NCBI GenBank assembly: GCA_031264875.1
Contig: JAISDK010000249.1
Location: 1 to 5,195, forward strand
Origin: Prevotellaceae bacterium
GTDB taxonomy: Bacteria; Bacteroidota; Bacteroidia; Bacteroidales; UBA932
DNA length: 5,195 nt
Reading direction: 5' to 3'
Shown in pieces: positions 1 to 5,195 of this stretch (within the stretch, counting starts at the first letter, position 1; every line of letters begins with the position of its first letter). The notes beneath the pieces were generated by a model that had not been told where the DNA came from, made no database searches, and was given only the letters and a program-made list of their open reading frames with translations. The position numbers and the translations under genes were made by a program.

Positions 1-141
1 GCGGAATGTCTCCGCATCGCTCTTCCCGAAAGGCGCGCTGAGTTCCTTACTCGACGGAACTGCCGGCGCCTGAGCTACTGTCCCGATAACCGGAAACAGT
101 AATGCAATTGTTGCCAATAAACTAAAAAAGAATCTTTTCAT
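1..141 (-). CDS. Secreted protein, N-terminal fragment (possible glycoside hydrolase)
   Basis: Reading leftward from an ATG at 141-139 gives 47 open codons that run off the window edge, so only the N-terminus is visible. It starts MKRFFFSLLATIALLFPVIG, a classic Sec signal peptide: two basic/polar residues, then a hydrophobic core of about 17 residues. Cleavage is plausible after TVA (residue 23), leaving a mature start QAPAVPSS; cleavage after AQA is less likely because proline would follow. The product should therefore be exported to the periplasm or outer membrane. The short mature part (KELSAPFGKSDAETFR) reminds me of the beginning of large secreted Bacteroidota glycoside hydrolases of the rhamnosidase-like type, but 20-odd residues cannot prove this. 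The bases before the ATG are A-rich with no Shine-Dalgarno. The gene follows the WbqC-like gene after a 77-bp gap holding the heptamer array. No TAnnTTTG promoter is visible in that gap, so it is either read through from upstream or uses another promoter type. The CDS and signal peptide are fairly sure; the enzyme class is a guess. Confidence 0.7.
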   Translation of the reverse strand, partial: MKRFFFSLLATIALLFPVIGTVAQAPAVPSSKELSAPFGKSDAETFR

Positions 142-161
142 TGTTGTAATTATTAATATTA

Positions 162-224
162 ATAAATCATTAATCATTCACCATTAATCATTAATCATTA
201 ATCATTAATCATTAATCATTAATC
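162..224. repeat. Tandem array of the 7-bp unit ATTAATC
   Basis: Six perfect head-to-tail copies of ATTAATC occupy 183-224. A further perfect copy lies at 169-175. Degenerate units are at 176-182 (ATTCACC) and 162-168 (ATAAATC), giving about nine units. Each unit is the self-complementary hexamer ATTAAT plus one spacer C, so the array is a palindrome repeated every 7 bp and every unit carries TTAA. Read on the minus strand, the stop codon of the WbqC-like gene (TAA at 221-219) lies inside the first unit, and stop codons recur in all three frames. The array fills most of the gap before the secreted-protein gene. Perfect copies next to decayed edge copies suggest slippage-driven growth; a function, if any, is unknown. 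Confidence 0.93.
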
Positions 225-842
225 ACTGGCCACTTTCAATTGCGAAGCCGCGCATATCGAATAGCTGTTATTTCCCTCGTTGCACAGCAGGTCGAGTATG
301 CTGAGGCCGGGCTGGAATCCGAATTTGCTGCTGAAAACCTGATAGTAAGGCACGGGCGAGAATCCTGTGTCATCGAGTATGCTTTTCGGGTTTACCAGAC
401 TTCGGTAATCCATGTCGCCACCCTGCGGGCAATAGCTGTCGGACAGTGTTATGTTTGTTTTCAGTCCCGTCAGATCAACAAGCATGTCAAGCATTTTGCA
501 ATTGAAATCGAACAGGAACGTCTCTTTTGTTTCGTAGAAAGGCAGGAAATCACCGGCATAGTAAATGAAAAATGGAGACGAGCGGTAAGCTGTGTTAATA
601 GTTCTCCAGTGCAGTCGTTGCCAGTTGTCCGTGTAATCGATTCTAACGTCGCGGATTTTAATCCGGGTTCCGCTCTGCCTGACGACCGGAATGGTGAGTG
701 ACATCACTCCGTTTGCCGTAAGAATATTGCACCGGTTTCTGTAAGTCTGTCGCACATAGTTTTCGTGCTGTTCGACGACAACATTGCCGTGCAACAGTTT
801 GGAAAAGTATTGCAGTCCGGGCAAATAAGCCGTGGCAAGCAT
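219..842 (-). CDS. WbqC-like family protein
   Basis: This encodes a 207-residue protein that I recognise as WbqC-like from its overall pattern. Visible landmarks are an N-terminal YLPGLQYFSKL (residues 6-16), NRCNI (36-40), an aromatic-rich stretch with W74, H78 and W79 followed by YRSSPFFIYY (86-95), and a C-terminal block YYQVFSSKFGFQPGLSILD (166-184) ending in LLCNEG. The family takes its name from a gene in an O-antigen cluster, but its biochemical role is not established, so no reaction is assigned. The frame is open back to an ATG at 884. I prefer the ATG at 842: it overlaps the stop of the upstream acyltransferase as TGATG, and the protein then begins MLATAYLPG, as family members usually do. 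The earlier start would add 14 polar residues (MVAPEMETEKNDRV) and a 43-nt overlap. It is the last gene of the envelope operon, and its TAA lies inside the heptamer array. No signal peptide or membrane segment is seen, so it is probably cytoplasmic. Confidence 0.85.
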   Translation of the reverse strand: MLATAYLPGLQYFSKLLHGNVVVEQHENYVRQTYRNRCNILTANGVMSLTIPVVRQSGTRIKIRDVRIDYTDNWQRLHWRTINTAYRSSPFFIYYAGDFLPFYETKETFLFDFNCKMLDMLVDLTGLKTNITLSDSYCPQGGDMDYRSLVNPKSILDDTGFSPVPYYQVFSSKFGFQPGLSILDLLCNEGNNSYSICAASQLKVASD

Positions 843-1720
843 CACTCTGTCATTTTTCTCCGTTTCCATCTCCGGTGCGACCACATCCAGTATTCAGGTC
901 GGTTGTATATTATTTTTTCCAGTGTTCGCAGGTAGCTGTCGGTAAGTTCGTAAGTGTCGGTATTTTCGGGATTTTCGCACAGCGGGATAAATTCTATGCG
1001 GTAGTGTCCGCGTTTCACCTTCTGCATGTTTACGAATACGAACACGGCGTTGAATTTATGCGCAATCTTTTCCGGGCCGGTAAACACGGGTGTTCCGTCG
1101 ATTCCGAGAAATGAAGTGTAGTACCATAACTGACTGTTTCCGGCGGGCGTCTGATCGGCAATAAGGTAAATGAGCGTCGGATGTTTGCGCGCTTCGGCAA
1201 CGATAGGTTTGAGGTTCGACATTTCAACGGGTATTCCCCCGAATCTTGCCCTGATGTCGCGGAACAGCCGGTCGAATGTCTTGCTTGACATCTTCTTATA
1301 TACTTCCATCAGGCTGTGCCGGCAGTATATCGGAAATCCGTAACCCCACTCCCAGTTTGCATAATGTCCTGTTACAGCGACAACATGCCTGCCTTCGGAG
1401 TGGTAGCGGTCAAGCAGTTCGGGGTTTACGAAACGGATGCGCTTTCTGAGGCTTTTTTCGGAGATATACAGCGCATACGTCATCTCTACAAACAGATCGG
1501 ACATGTGCCGGTAGTATTTGTTCATGATCGAGGTTGTTTCGTTCCTGTCCATGTTGGGGAATACAAGCCGCAGGTTGGCCTCGATTACTTTTTTTCTGTA
1601 TCTAACGATATACCTCAGCACGAGGTAAAGAAATGAGGAGAAAACGTATCCTGCCCGTATCGGAATGAGCGAGACTGTGAATAAAACGCCTTTAAGACAG
1701 GCATACGCAAAGTTTTTCAT
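842..1720 (-). CDS. Lysophospholipid / lipid A acyltransferase (HtrB/LpxL family)
   Basis: This 292-residue protein has the build of the HtrB/LpxL/LpxM family, which transfers secondary acyl chains to the lipid A precursor on the inner face of the cytoplasmic membrane. Residues 8-38 form a hydrophobic N-terminal membrane anchor. The catalytic HX4(D/E) motif is present as HYANWE (H119, E124) within VTGHYANWEWG. Downstream are LIADQTP (186-192), the segment TSFLGIDGTPVFTGPEKIA (202-220), and the typical C-terminal YWMWSHRRWKRR (277-288). Length matches Bacteroidota members of about 290-300 residues. The acceptor and chain position cannot be read from sequence; a related role on another lysophospholipid is possible, so I give no gene symbol. 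It starts 31 nt after the phosphatase gene stops, and its TGA overlaps the WbqC-like ATG by 1 nt. The ATG at 1720 is chosen because it directly precedes the hydrophobic anchor. Confidence 0.9.
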   Translation of the reverse strand: MKNFAYACLKGVLFTVSLIPIRAGYVFSSFLYLVLRYIVRYRKKVIEANLRLVFPNMDRNETTSIMNKYYRHMSDLFVEMTYALYISEKSLRKRIRFVNPELLDRYHSEGRHVVAVTGHYANWEWGYGFPIYCRHSLMEVYKKMSSKTFDRLFRDIRARFGGIPVEMSNLKPIVAEARKHPTLIYLIADQTPAGNSQLWYYTSFLGIDGTPVFTGPEKIAHKFNAVFVFVNMQKVKRGHYRIEFIPLCENPENTDTYELTDSYLRTLEKIIYNRPEYWMWSHRRWKRRKMTE

Positions 1721-1751
1721 TGTTTCGTGAAATTCTGGCGGGATTCTACGT

Positions 1752-2570
1752 TTATTGCTGTCCGGGAAAATATTCTGCCAGCAGAGCGGTCATCTGACTG
1801 CCGAGACAGCTGTTGCCTGTGGCAAGGATACTCTGTCCGAAGATGTATTTGTCGCCTCCCGTAAAGTCGGTAACATCGGCTCCGGCCTGTTTTGCGATGA
1901 ATGCTCCTGCGGCAACGTCCCAGGGTTTCAGGTCTGTTTGATAGAAAATCTCCGCCTGTCCCGATGCTACATATACCAGGTCGGCAGCTGCGGAACCGAG
2001 CCGGCGTACTCCATGAGAGTTGAAGGTGAGATATTTCATGAGATTCATGTAACTGTCTATTTTCTGACCTATATTATAGGGAAAACCGGTTATAGCAAGC
2101 GAATCCCTGACGGAATCGACGGCCGAGGGTCTGATTTCTTCCCCGTTCATGAATGCGCGGCTGTCTTTCCATGCATAAAAACACTGGTCGCCGGAAGCTA
2201 CATACACTGTTCCGAGTACGGGTACACCATTTTCGGTCAGGCCAATGCTGACGGCGTACGGGCTTATTCCGTGAATATAGTTTGTTGTACCGTCGAGAGG
2301 GTCGATAATCCATGTGTATTTGCTGTCGCGCGACTGCCTGACTGTTCCTTCTTCGGTCAGAAAACCTGCGCCGGCTATCAGTGGCGACAGTTCTCCGACA
2401 ATCAGTTCTTCCGTTTTCCGATCAACGTATGATACGAAATCGTTGACTCCCTTGGTTTCGACACTGTCCGGAGAGAAGTTTTTCCTTTCGTCAAGCATGA
2501 ATTTGCCTGCGGTGCGTGCAATGCTGCACACGTCTTCACAAATTTTGTTGAAATGCATATTGTCTGTCAT
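1752..2570 (-). CDS. Inositol monophosphatase family protein
   Basis: This is a 272-residue member of the Mg2+-dependent, Li+-sensitive phosphatase superfamily (inositol monophosphatase/SuhB/CysQ-like). All metal-site signatures are present: the EE pair (E73-E74) in LTEEGT, motif WIIDPLDGTTNYIHG (87-101) with metal ligands D90 and D93, and the second motif KPWDVAAGAFIAKQAG (215-230) with the metal-binding D218. Length fits the family of roughly 260-275 residues, and an active cytoplasmic phosphomonoesterase is expected. Substrate cannot be assigned: family members dephosphorylate inositol phosphate, PAP, fructose-1,6-bisphosphate or other sugar phosphates. The start ATG at 2570 overlaps the stop of the PASTA gene as TAATG, an arrangement that favours translational coupling. 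A second in-frame ATG at codon 5 is possible, but the overlap supports the first. The neighbours suggest a housekeeping or envelope-linked role, which is inference. Confidence 0.93.
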   Translation of the reverse strand: MTDNMHFNKICEDVCSIARTAGKFMLDERKNFSPDSVETKGVNDFVSYVDRKTEELIVGELSPLIAGAGFLTEEGTVRQSRDSKYTWIIDPLDGTTNYIHGISPYAVSIGLTENGVPVLGTVYVASGDQCFYAWKDSRAFMNGEEIRPSAVDSVRDSLAITGFPYNIGQKIDSYMNLMKYLTFNSHGVRRLGSAAADLVYVASGQAEIFYQTDLKPWDVAAGAFIAKQAGADVTDFTGGDKYIFGQSILATGNSCLGSQMTALLAEYFPGQQ

Positions 2571-3376
2571 TATTTTTTCGACTTATCGGGTAATTTTAAT
2601 TTAACCGTCACTTTTTCACCATAGCTCGCTGCCGAACCTGCCGGAGGTTCCTGTCCGTATGCCACACAGTTGAGACTGTCGGTCACCGTTTTGATTCCTT
2701 TCCGGTCGAAGACAAGGACGTAGTTCAGCGAATGTTCCACGATGAGGTCTTCCGCATCCTGTTTAGCCAGTCCTGTCACGTCGGGAACGCTGAAGGTTGT
2801 CAATGAAAGACTGTCAGGTTTGAGTCCCAGTTTCAGGTCGATATACTCGCCCGTGGGCAGCATTATTCCGGGTTCTATGTCGCGCCCCTTGTACATCAGT
2901 CCGTAAACGAAATTGGTGAATGGAGGCTGATGTGAATATTCCAGTTTTCCCACTCTGAATCCCTTGGCTATCAGTTCCGTTTTTGCCAGCCTCAGCGACA
3001 TGCGCGTCGCATCCGGCACCGGCTCTTTCCTCGGCGAAAAGGAGTTCATGGTGAGAAATATTTTCCGGTTTTTCTTCACATGCGTCCCCGATTCGGGATT
3101 TTGCAGCAGTACCGAACCCCGCTGAACATCTATGCGAAATACGGAATCGACTACTTCTATCCGCAAACTGTTTTGCTTTGCTATTATTAATACGGAATCC
3201 AGCAGTTTTCCCGTGAAATCGGGTACGGGAGCAGATTTTCCGTGGCGAGTGAACATATCCAAAAATACGCTGCTGAATATCAAAAGAAATACTACCAGCA
3301 CAGTAGCCAAAAATATATTGCGTATCAATATGTTATTCCAGTACTTTCCCAAACCGCGCGAACTGTTTTTACTCAT
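2570..3376 (-). CDS. Membrane-anchored PASTA-domain protein (no kinase domain)
   Basis: The 268-residue protein has a short positive N-terminus (K3, R7, K11, R19), one transmembrane helix at about residues 20-40, and then an outward-facing chain of three PASTA repeats. These span roughly 48-112 (APVPDFTGKLLDS, then NPESGTHVKKN), 116-186 (EPVPDATRMSLRLA, then YKGRDIEPG) and 195-262 (FSVPDVTGLAKQDA, then GQEPPAGSAASYGEKV). Each begins with a VPD signature and has the late 'P-G' turn before the last strand. PASTA domains of penicillin-binding proteins and Ser/Thr kinases bind or sense peptidoglycan; here there is neither a kinase nor a transpeptidase domain, so the protein is probably a periplasmic peptidoglycan-associated factor. 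Stand-alone PASTA proteins of this layout are common in Bacteroidota. The C-terminus is very lysine-rich (PDKSKK). It is the first gene of the minus-strand operon, about 30 nt downstream of a TACCTTTG -7 box, and its TAA overlaps the next gene's ATG. Confidence 0.92.
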   Translation of the reverse strand: MSKNSSRGLGKYWNNILIRNIFLATVLVVFLLIFSSVFLDMFTRHGKSAPVPDFTGKLLDSVLIIAKQNSLRIEVVDSVFRIDVQRGSVLLQNPESGTHVKKNRKIFLTMNSFSPRKEPVPDATRMSLRLAKTELIAKGFRVGKLEYSHQPPFTNFVYGLMYKGRDIEPGIMLPTGEYIDLKLGLKPDSLSLTTFSVPDVTGLAKQDAEDLIVEHSLNYVLVFDRKGIKTVTDSLNCVAYGQEPPAGSAASYGEKVTVKLKLPDKSKK

Positions 3377-3410
3377 CTAACTGTCATGTTATGTTACAAA
3401 AATTCGGCTG

Positions 3411-3441
3411 CAAAGGTATAAATAAATGTATATATGCCACA
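3411..3441 (-). promoter_or_regulatory. Bacteroides-type promoter for the PASTA operon
   Basis: On the minus strand, TACCTTTG (3418-3411) is an exact match to the Bacteroides -7 consensus TAnnTTTG. Nineteen bases upstream, TGTG (3441-3438) is one mismatch from the -33 element TTTG. Transcription would start near 3405 and give a leader of about 28 nt before the PASTA ATG at 3376, with no Shine-Dalgarno. The consensus is established for Bacteroides; its use here is inferred from position and match. Confidence 0.65.
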
Positions 3442-3447
3442 TTTTCT

Positions 3448-3651
3448 TCATTCTTCACTATTTGAGCGAATGATTTCCAAAATCCGTTCCTCTGCACGAC
3501 CGGTAATCGTCTGTGTCTGTTCTACAGAGAAGCCGTTACGGTTGCTATTGACAACAACCCGGTTTTGTTGCTTTCGCTTTCCAGAACATTAGTGATCTTA
3601 ATATCGCGTCCTAAAAGTTCGCTCAAAAAACCCTCAAATTTCGAATATCAT
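3448..3651 (-). pseudogene. Eroded remnant of a PD-(D/E)XK nuclease/transposase-family gene
   Basis: The minus strand of the divergent spacer still reads as protein in pieces. Piece one (3638-3564) gives FEGFLSELLGRDIKITNVLE followed by SESNK, which I recognise as the near-N-terminal segment of the PD-(D/E)XK nuclease family transposases (Rpn/YhgA-like) common in Bacteroidales. Just upstream, MIFEI at 3651-3637 is in another frame, and restoring about two bases would give the usual F-x-I-L-E-G-F-L. Piece two (3567-3448), again in a different frame, has 39 codons including NSNRNGFSVEQTQTITG and RAEERILEIIRSNSEE, ending in a TGA. It resembles the family's C-terminal segment. A full gene has about 200 or more residues between these parts, including the catalytic Asp/Glu-x-Lys core; all of that is missing. 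The gene is therefore internally deleted and frameshifted and cannot encode a nuclease. Family naming is from memory of the motif, so it is moderately sure; the coding-remnant nature is more certain. The 5' limit is vague and may reach about 3665. Confidence 0.62.
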
Positions 3652-3683
3652 TTGTTTGAGTAATCAAAAATAGATTATATTTG
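3651..3683 (+). promoter_or_regulatory. Bacteroides-type promoter for uppS-bamA
   Basis: TATATTTG at 3676-3683 matches the -7 consensus TAnnTTTG exactly. Two candidate -33 elements TTTG occur in tandem, at 3651-3654 (21-base spacer) and 3655-3658 (17-base spacer); the first has the more usual spacing. Transcription would begin near 3690, leaving a leader of roughly 80 nt before the uppS ATG. The -33 region touches the 5' edge of the nuclease remnant. Assignment rests on consensus match and position only. Confidence 0.65.
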
Positions 3684-3724
3684 CACAAAATTTGTTGGTC
3701 GAATACAAAGCCAATAATGTGGAA

Positions 3725-3784
3725 ATGAAAAGAATATCCGACATGTTAGGTGAAAATAAATTTATATTTAGATGGATGGAATAA
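3725..3784 (+). CDS. Possible 19-codon leader ORF overlapping uppS
   Basis: An ATG at 3725 opens a 19-codon frame encoding MKRISDMLGENKFIFRWME. It ends with TAA at 3782-3784, 13 nt inside uppS and in a different frame. It lies wholly within the predicted uppS leader. The frame is open further upstream (about 17 codons back to a TAG at 3671), with a GTG at 3719 as an alternative start. The overlap would let ribosomes ending here restart at the uppS ATG (3772), which is preceded by an in-frame TAG and has no Shine-Dalgarno. I do not recognise the peptide, and an ORF of this length can arise by chance, so this is a candidate only. Confidence 0.2.
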   Translation: MKRISDMLGENKFIFRWME

Positions 3785-4512
3785 AAGTCCCTGAACACAT
3801 TGCCATAATAATGGATGGGAACGGACGTTGGGCGAAGAAACTGGGATTGAATAGAATATTCGGACACCGAAATGGGGTAAGAGCTGTAAGAGAAACGGTA
3901 GAAACCTGTGGTAAAATCGGTGTCAAGTATTTAACATTATATGCTTTTTCCATGGAAAACTGGAACAGACCATCGGACGAAATAGAAGCGTTAATGTCAC
4001 TTCTTATCGAATCGGTTATCAAGGAAACCTCCGAACTGGACAAAAACAATGTACAGCTTAGAACTATAGGAAATCTTTCATCTTTTCCGGAAAATGTTAC
4101 AGTCAAGTTAAACCAAGCAATAGAATTTACATCAAAGAACACGGGTTTGGTTTTAACTCTTGCACTAAGTTACGGTTCCAGATGGGAAATAACCGAAGCA
4201 GTAAAGAAAATAGCGGCAAAAGCGCTTGCGCAGGAAATTGAACCCGAAAATATAAATGAAAATGTTATTGAACAATATTTAACAACATACGGTATGCCTG
4301 ATCCTGAATTAATAATACGCACCAGCGGAGAACAAAGGTTGAGTAATTTTCTTTTGTGGCAGGGAGCATATAGCGAATTTTATTTCCCGGAAGTATTGTG
4401 GCCTGATTTCAAAAAGAAAGATTTGATGAATGCCATTGATGAATATCGGAGACGGGAACGAAGATTTGGAAAAACAGGAGAACAAATAAAACAAGAAAAG
4501 GATTTGATTTAA
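3772..4512 (+). CDS. uppS: Isoprenyl transferase / undecaprenyl diphosphate synthase
   Basis: This 246-residue cis-prenyltransferase condenses isopentenyl diphosphate onto farnesyl diphosphate to make undecaprenyl diphosphate, precursor of the lipid carrier for peptidoglycan and surface polysaccharides, at the cytoplasmic membrane. The signature HIAIIMDGNGRWAK (9-22) holds the catalytic Asp D15. YAFSMENWNRP (57-67) follows, then LALSYGSRWEI (130-140). The pyrophosphate-binding block RTSGEQRLSNFLLWQ (183-197) has the conserved R183, R189 and S191. AYSEFYF (199-205), followed by WPDF, carries the conserved acidic E202. LSYGSR differs from the textbook NYGGR, but I recall a similar variant in Bacteroides, so I do not read it as a defect. 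Length is normal for the family. The ATG at 3772 follows an in-frame TAG directly and so is the earliest possible start. bamA begins 17 nt after the stop, as in other Bacteroidales, so the two are probably co-transcribed from the promoter near 3680. Confidence 0.97.
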   Translation: MDGIKVPEHIAIIMDGNGRWAKKLGLNRIFGHRNGVRAVRETVETCGKIGVKYLTLYAFSMENWNRPSDEIEALMSLLIESVIKETSELDKNNVQLRTIGNLSSFPENVTVKLNQAIEFTSKNTGLVLTLALSYGSRWEITEAVKKIAAKALAQEIEPENINENVIEQYLTTYGMPDPELIIRTSGEQRLSNFLLWQGAYSEFYFPEVLWPDFKKKDLMNAIDEYRRRERRFGKTGEQIKQEKDLI

Positions 4513-4529
4513 TTTTATATCGCTATTTG

Positions 4530-5195
4530 ATGAAACAATTATACCCATTATACTGTATTTTAACGCTTTTAATCTGTAATGCCGGCAAAGCTCAAATACC
4601 CGATTCCATTTCGTTTCCCGAACTGGACTACGAATTACCGAAAAAATATATCATCGAAGATGTTACCGTATCGGGAGTAAATTTCACCGACAAAAACAAC
4701 ATCATCAATATTTCGGGATTAACCAAAGGCACAATAATAAGTATCCCCGGTGATGAAAAATGCCGACAGGCGGTAAAGCGACTGTGGGGGCAAAATTCCT
4801 TTGGAAGCGTGGACATCAAACCGGTAAAGATAGAAGGAGAAAAAATTTGGATCGAAATTATACTGACCGAACGGCCACGTATCATGAGATGGGAAATTTT
4901 AGGTGTCAAAAAGAGTAAAGCCAAGGACATCAACGAAATTCTTACTCTCAGGAGAGGCTCCGCTCTTTCCGATTACGTGATAAAATCGAATGTTGAAAAA
5001 ATCAAAAAATATTACGCCGAAAAAGGATATCTTAATTCCGATGTCAAAGTGCAGGTGATAAACGACACTATCCTGAGAAATTCAGTCAATCTTACATTTA
5101 CTATCGACAGAAAGAAAAAGATTAAAATCAGGGAAATAACATTTGAAGGAAACGAAAACATAAAATCCGGAAAACTTAAAGGCGCGCTGAAAAGT
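4530..5195 (+). CDS. bamA: Outer membrane assembly factor BamA (POTRA part, 3' truncated by window)
   Basis: From the ATG at 4530 there are 222 open codons to the window edge. The first 21 residues (MKQLYPLYCILTLLICNAGKA) form a Sec signal peptide, so the protein is exported. What follows is a series of POTRA domains, the periplasmic part of Omp85/BamA proteins that hands unfolded barrels to the C-terminal membrane barrel. POTRA 1 covers about 40-115 (YIIEDVTVSGVNF, ending in IILTERP). POTRA 2 covers 117-194 (IMRWEILGVKKSKAKDINEI, then the helix VEKIKKYYAEKGYLNSDVKV). POTRA 3 begins near 197 (IKIREITFEGNENIKSGKL) and is cut by the edge. YYAEKGYL and ITFEGNENI are typical of BamA-class POTRAs. 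The barrel is outside the window, so another Omp85 protein is formally possible, but position right after uppS strongly favours BamA. The 17-nt gap to uppS has no terminator or promoter, implying one transcript. Gene length cannot be judged. Confidence 0.92.
   Translation, partial: MKQLYPLYCILTLLICNAGKAQIPDSISFPELDYELPKKYIIEDVTVSGVNFTDKNNIINISGLTKGTIISIPGDEKCRQAVKRLWGQNSFGSVDIKPVKIEGEKIWIEIILTERPRIMRWEILGVKKSKAKDINEILTLRRGSALSDYVIKSNVEKIKKYYAEKGYLNSDVKVQVINDTILRNSVNLTFTIDRKKKIKIREITFEGNENIKSGKLKGALKS

Noticed and set aside
162..224. Heptamer array as a CRISPR or replication-origin iteron array
   Set aside because: Units are 7 bp with no spacers, so not CRISPR; no replication initiator gene or DnaA boxes are visible, so an origin is unsupported.
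240..701. Plus-strand open frame of 153 codons
   Set aside because: It lies fully antisense to the WbqC-like gene, has no recognisable motif and uses unlikely residue composition; a shadow frame.
1755..2432. Plus-strand open frame of 225 codons
   Set aside because: It is antisense to the inositol-monophosphatase gene, whose motifs are complete; the cysteine-rich translation resembles no family I know.
3448..3651. A complete insertion sequence with terminal inverted repeats and target duplication
   Set aside because: I could find no matching ends or flanking duplication around the remnant, and this nuclease family is not usually bounded by classic IS ends.
3665..3672. Minus-strand TATTTTTG as a promoter for the nuclease remnant
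   Set aside because: It fits TAnnTTTG but has no properly spaced TTTG upstream, lies in A/T-rich DNA where such matches are easy, and the gene it would serve is dead.
3768..4142. Minus-strand open frame of 124 codons over the 5' half of uppS
   Set aside because: It is antisense to the conserved UppS catalytic core and has no supporting start context.
4513..4529. Terminator between uppS and bamA
   Set aside because: The 17-nt gap has no inverted repeat or T-run, so read-through is expected.
4530..4592. BamA signal peptide as a lipoprotein signal (LLIC)
   Set aside because: The residue before the cysteine is isoleucine, not the small residue a lipobox needs; an ordinary Sec signal fits better.
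4628..4933. Minus-strand open frame of 101 codons inside bamA
   Set aside because: It is a shadow of the POTRA-coding frame, which carries signal peptide and domain motifs.

Overview
The window looks like a chromosomal segment of a Bacteroidota bacterium, most likely of the order Bacteroidales. The reasons are: start codons are preceded by A/T-rich sequence with no clear Shine-Dalgarno; two intergenic sites match the Bacteroides-type -7 box TAnnTTTG; uppS lies directly before bamA, as in Bacteroides; and the protein families fit that group (kinase-less PASTA protein, WbqC-like protein, HtrB/LpxL-like acyltransferase, PD-(D/E)XK nuclease-type transposase remnant). This assignment is inference from the sequence, not a database match.

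Layout. The minus strand from about 3411 down to 219 carries one apparent operon. In transcription order it encodes a membrane-anchored three-PASTA protein (3376-2570), an inositol-monophosphatase-family enzyme (2570-1752), an HtrB/LpxL-type acyltransferase (1720-842) and a WbqC-like protein (842-219). Two of the three junctions are 1-nt stop/start overlaps (TAATG and TGATG) and the third is a 31-nt gap, so translational coupling is likely. After the WbqC-like stop comes a short array of the 7-bp unit ATTAATC. Beyond it lies the first 47 codons of a secreted protein on the same strand, which runs off the left edge.

On the plus strand, uppS (3772-4512) and the start of bamA (4530 to the right edge) are read divergently from the PASTA operon, 17 nt apart. 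The 395-bp divergent region (3377-3771) is not empty. It holds a Bacteroides-type promoter for each direction and, between them on the minus strand, a frameshifted and internally deleted remnant of a PD-(D/E)XK nuclease/transposase-family gene. A possible 19-codon leader ORF overlaps the uppS start.

How the genes fit together. Nearly everything intact concerns the cell envelope: UppS makes the C55 lipid carrier precursor, BamA inserts outer-membrane proteins, the PASTA protein probably contacts peptidoglycan, and the acyltransferase probably acts on lipid A. The WbqC-like family is named after a gene from an O-antigen cluster, but its role is not settled. I see no new defence or mobile system. 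The points most worth a second look are the eroded nuclease remnant between the two promoters, the palindromic heptamer array, and the leader ORF.
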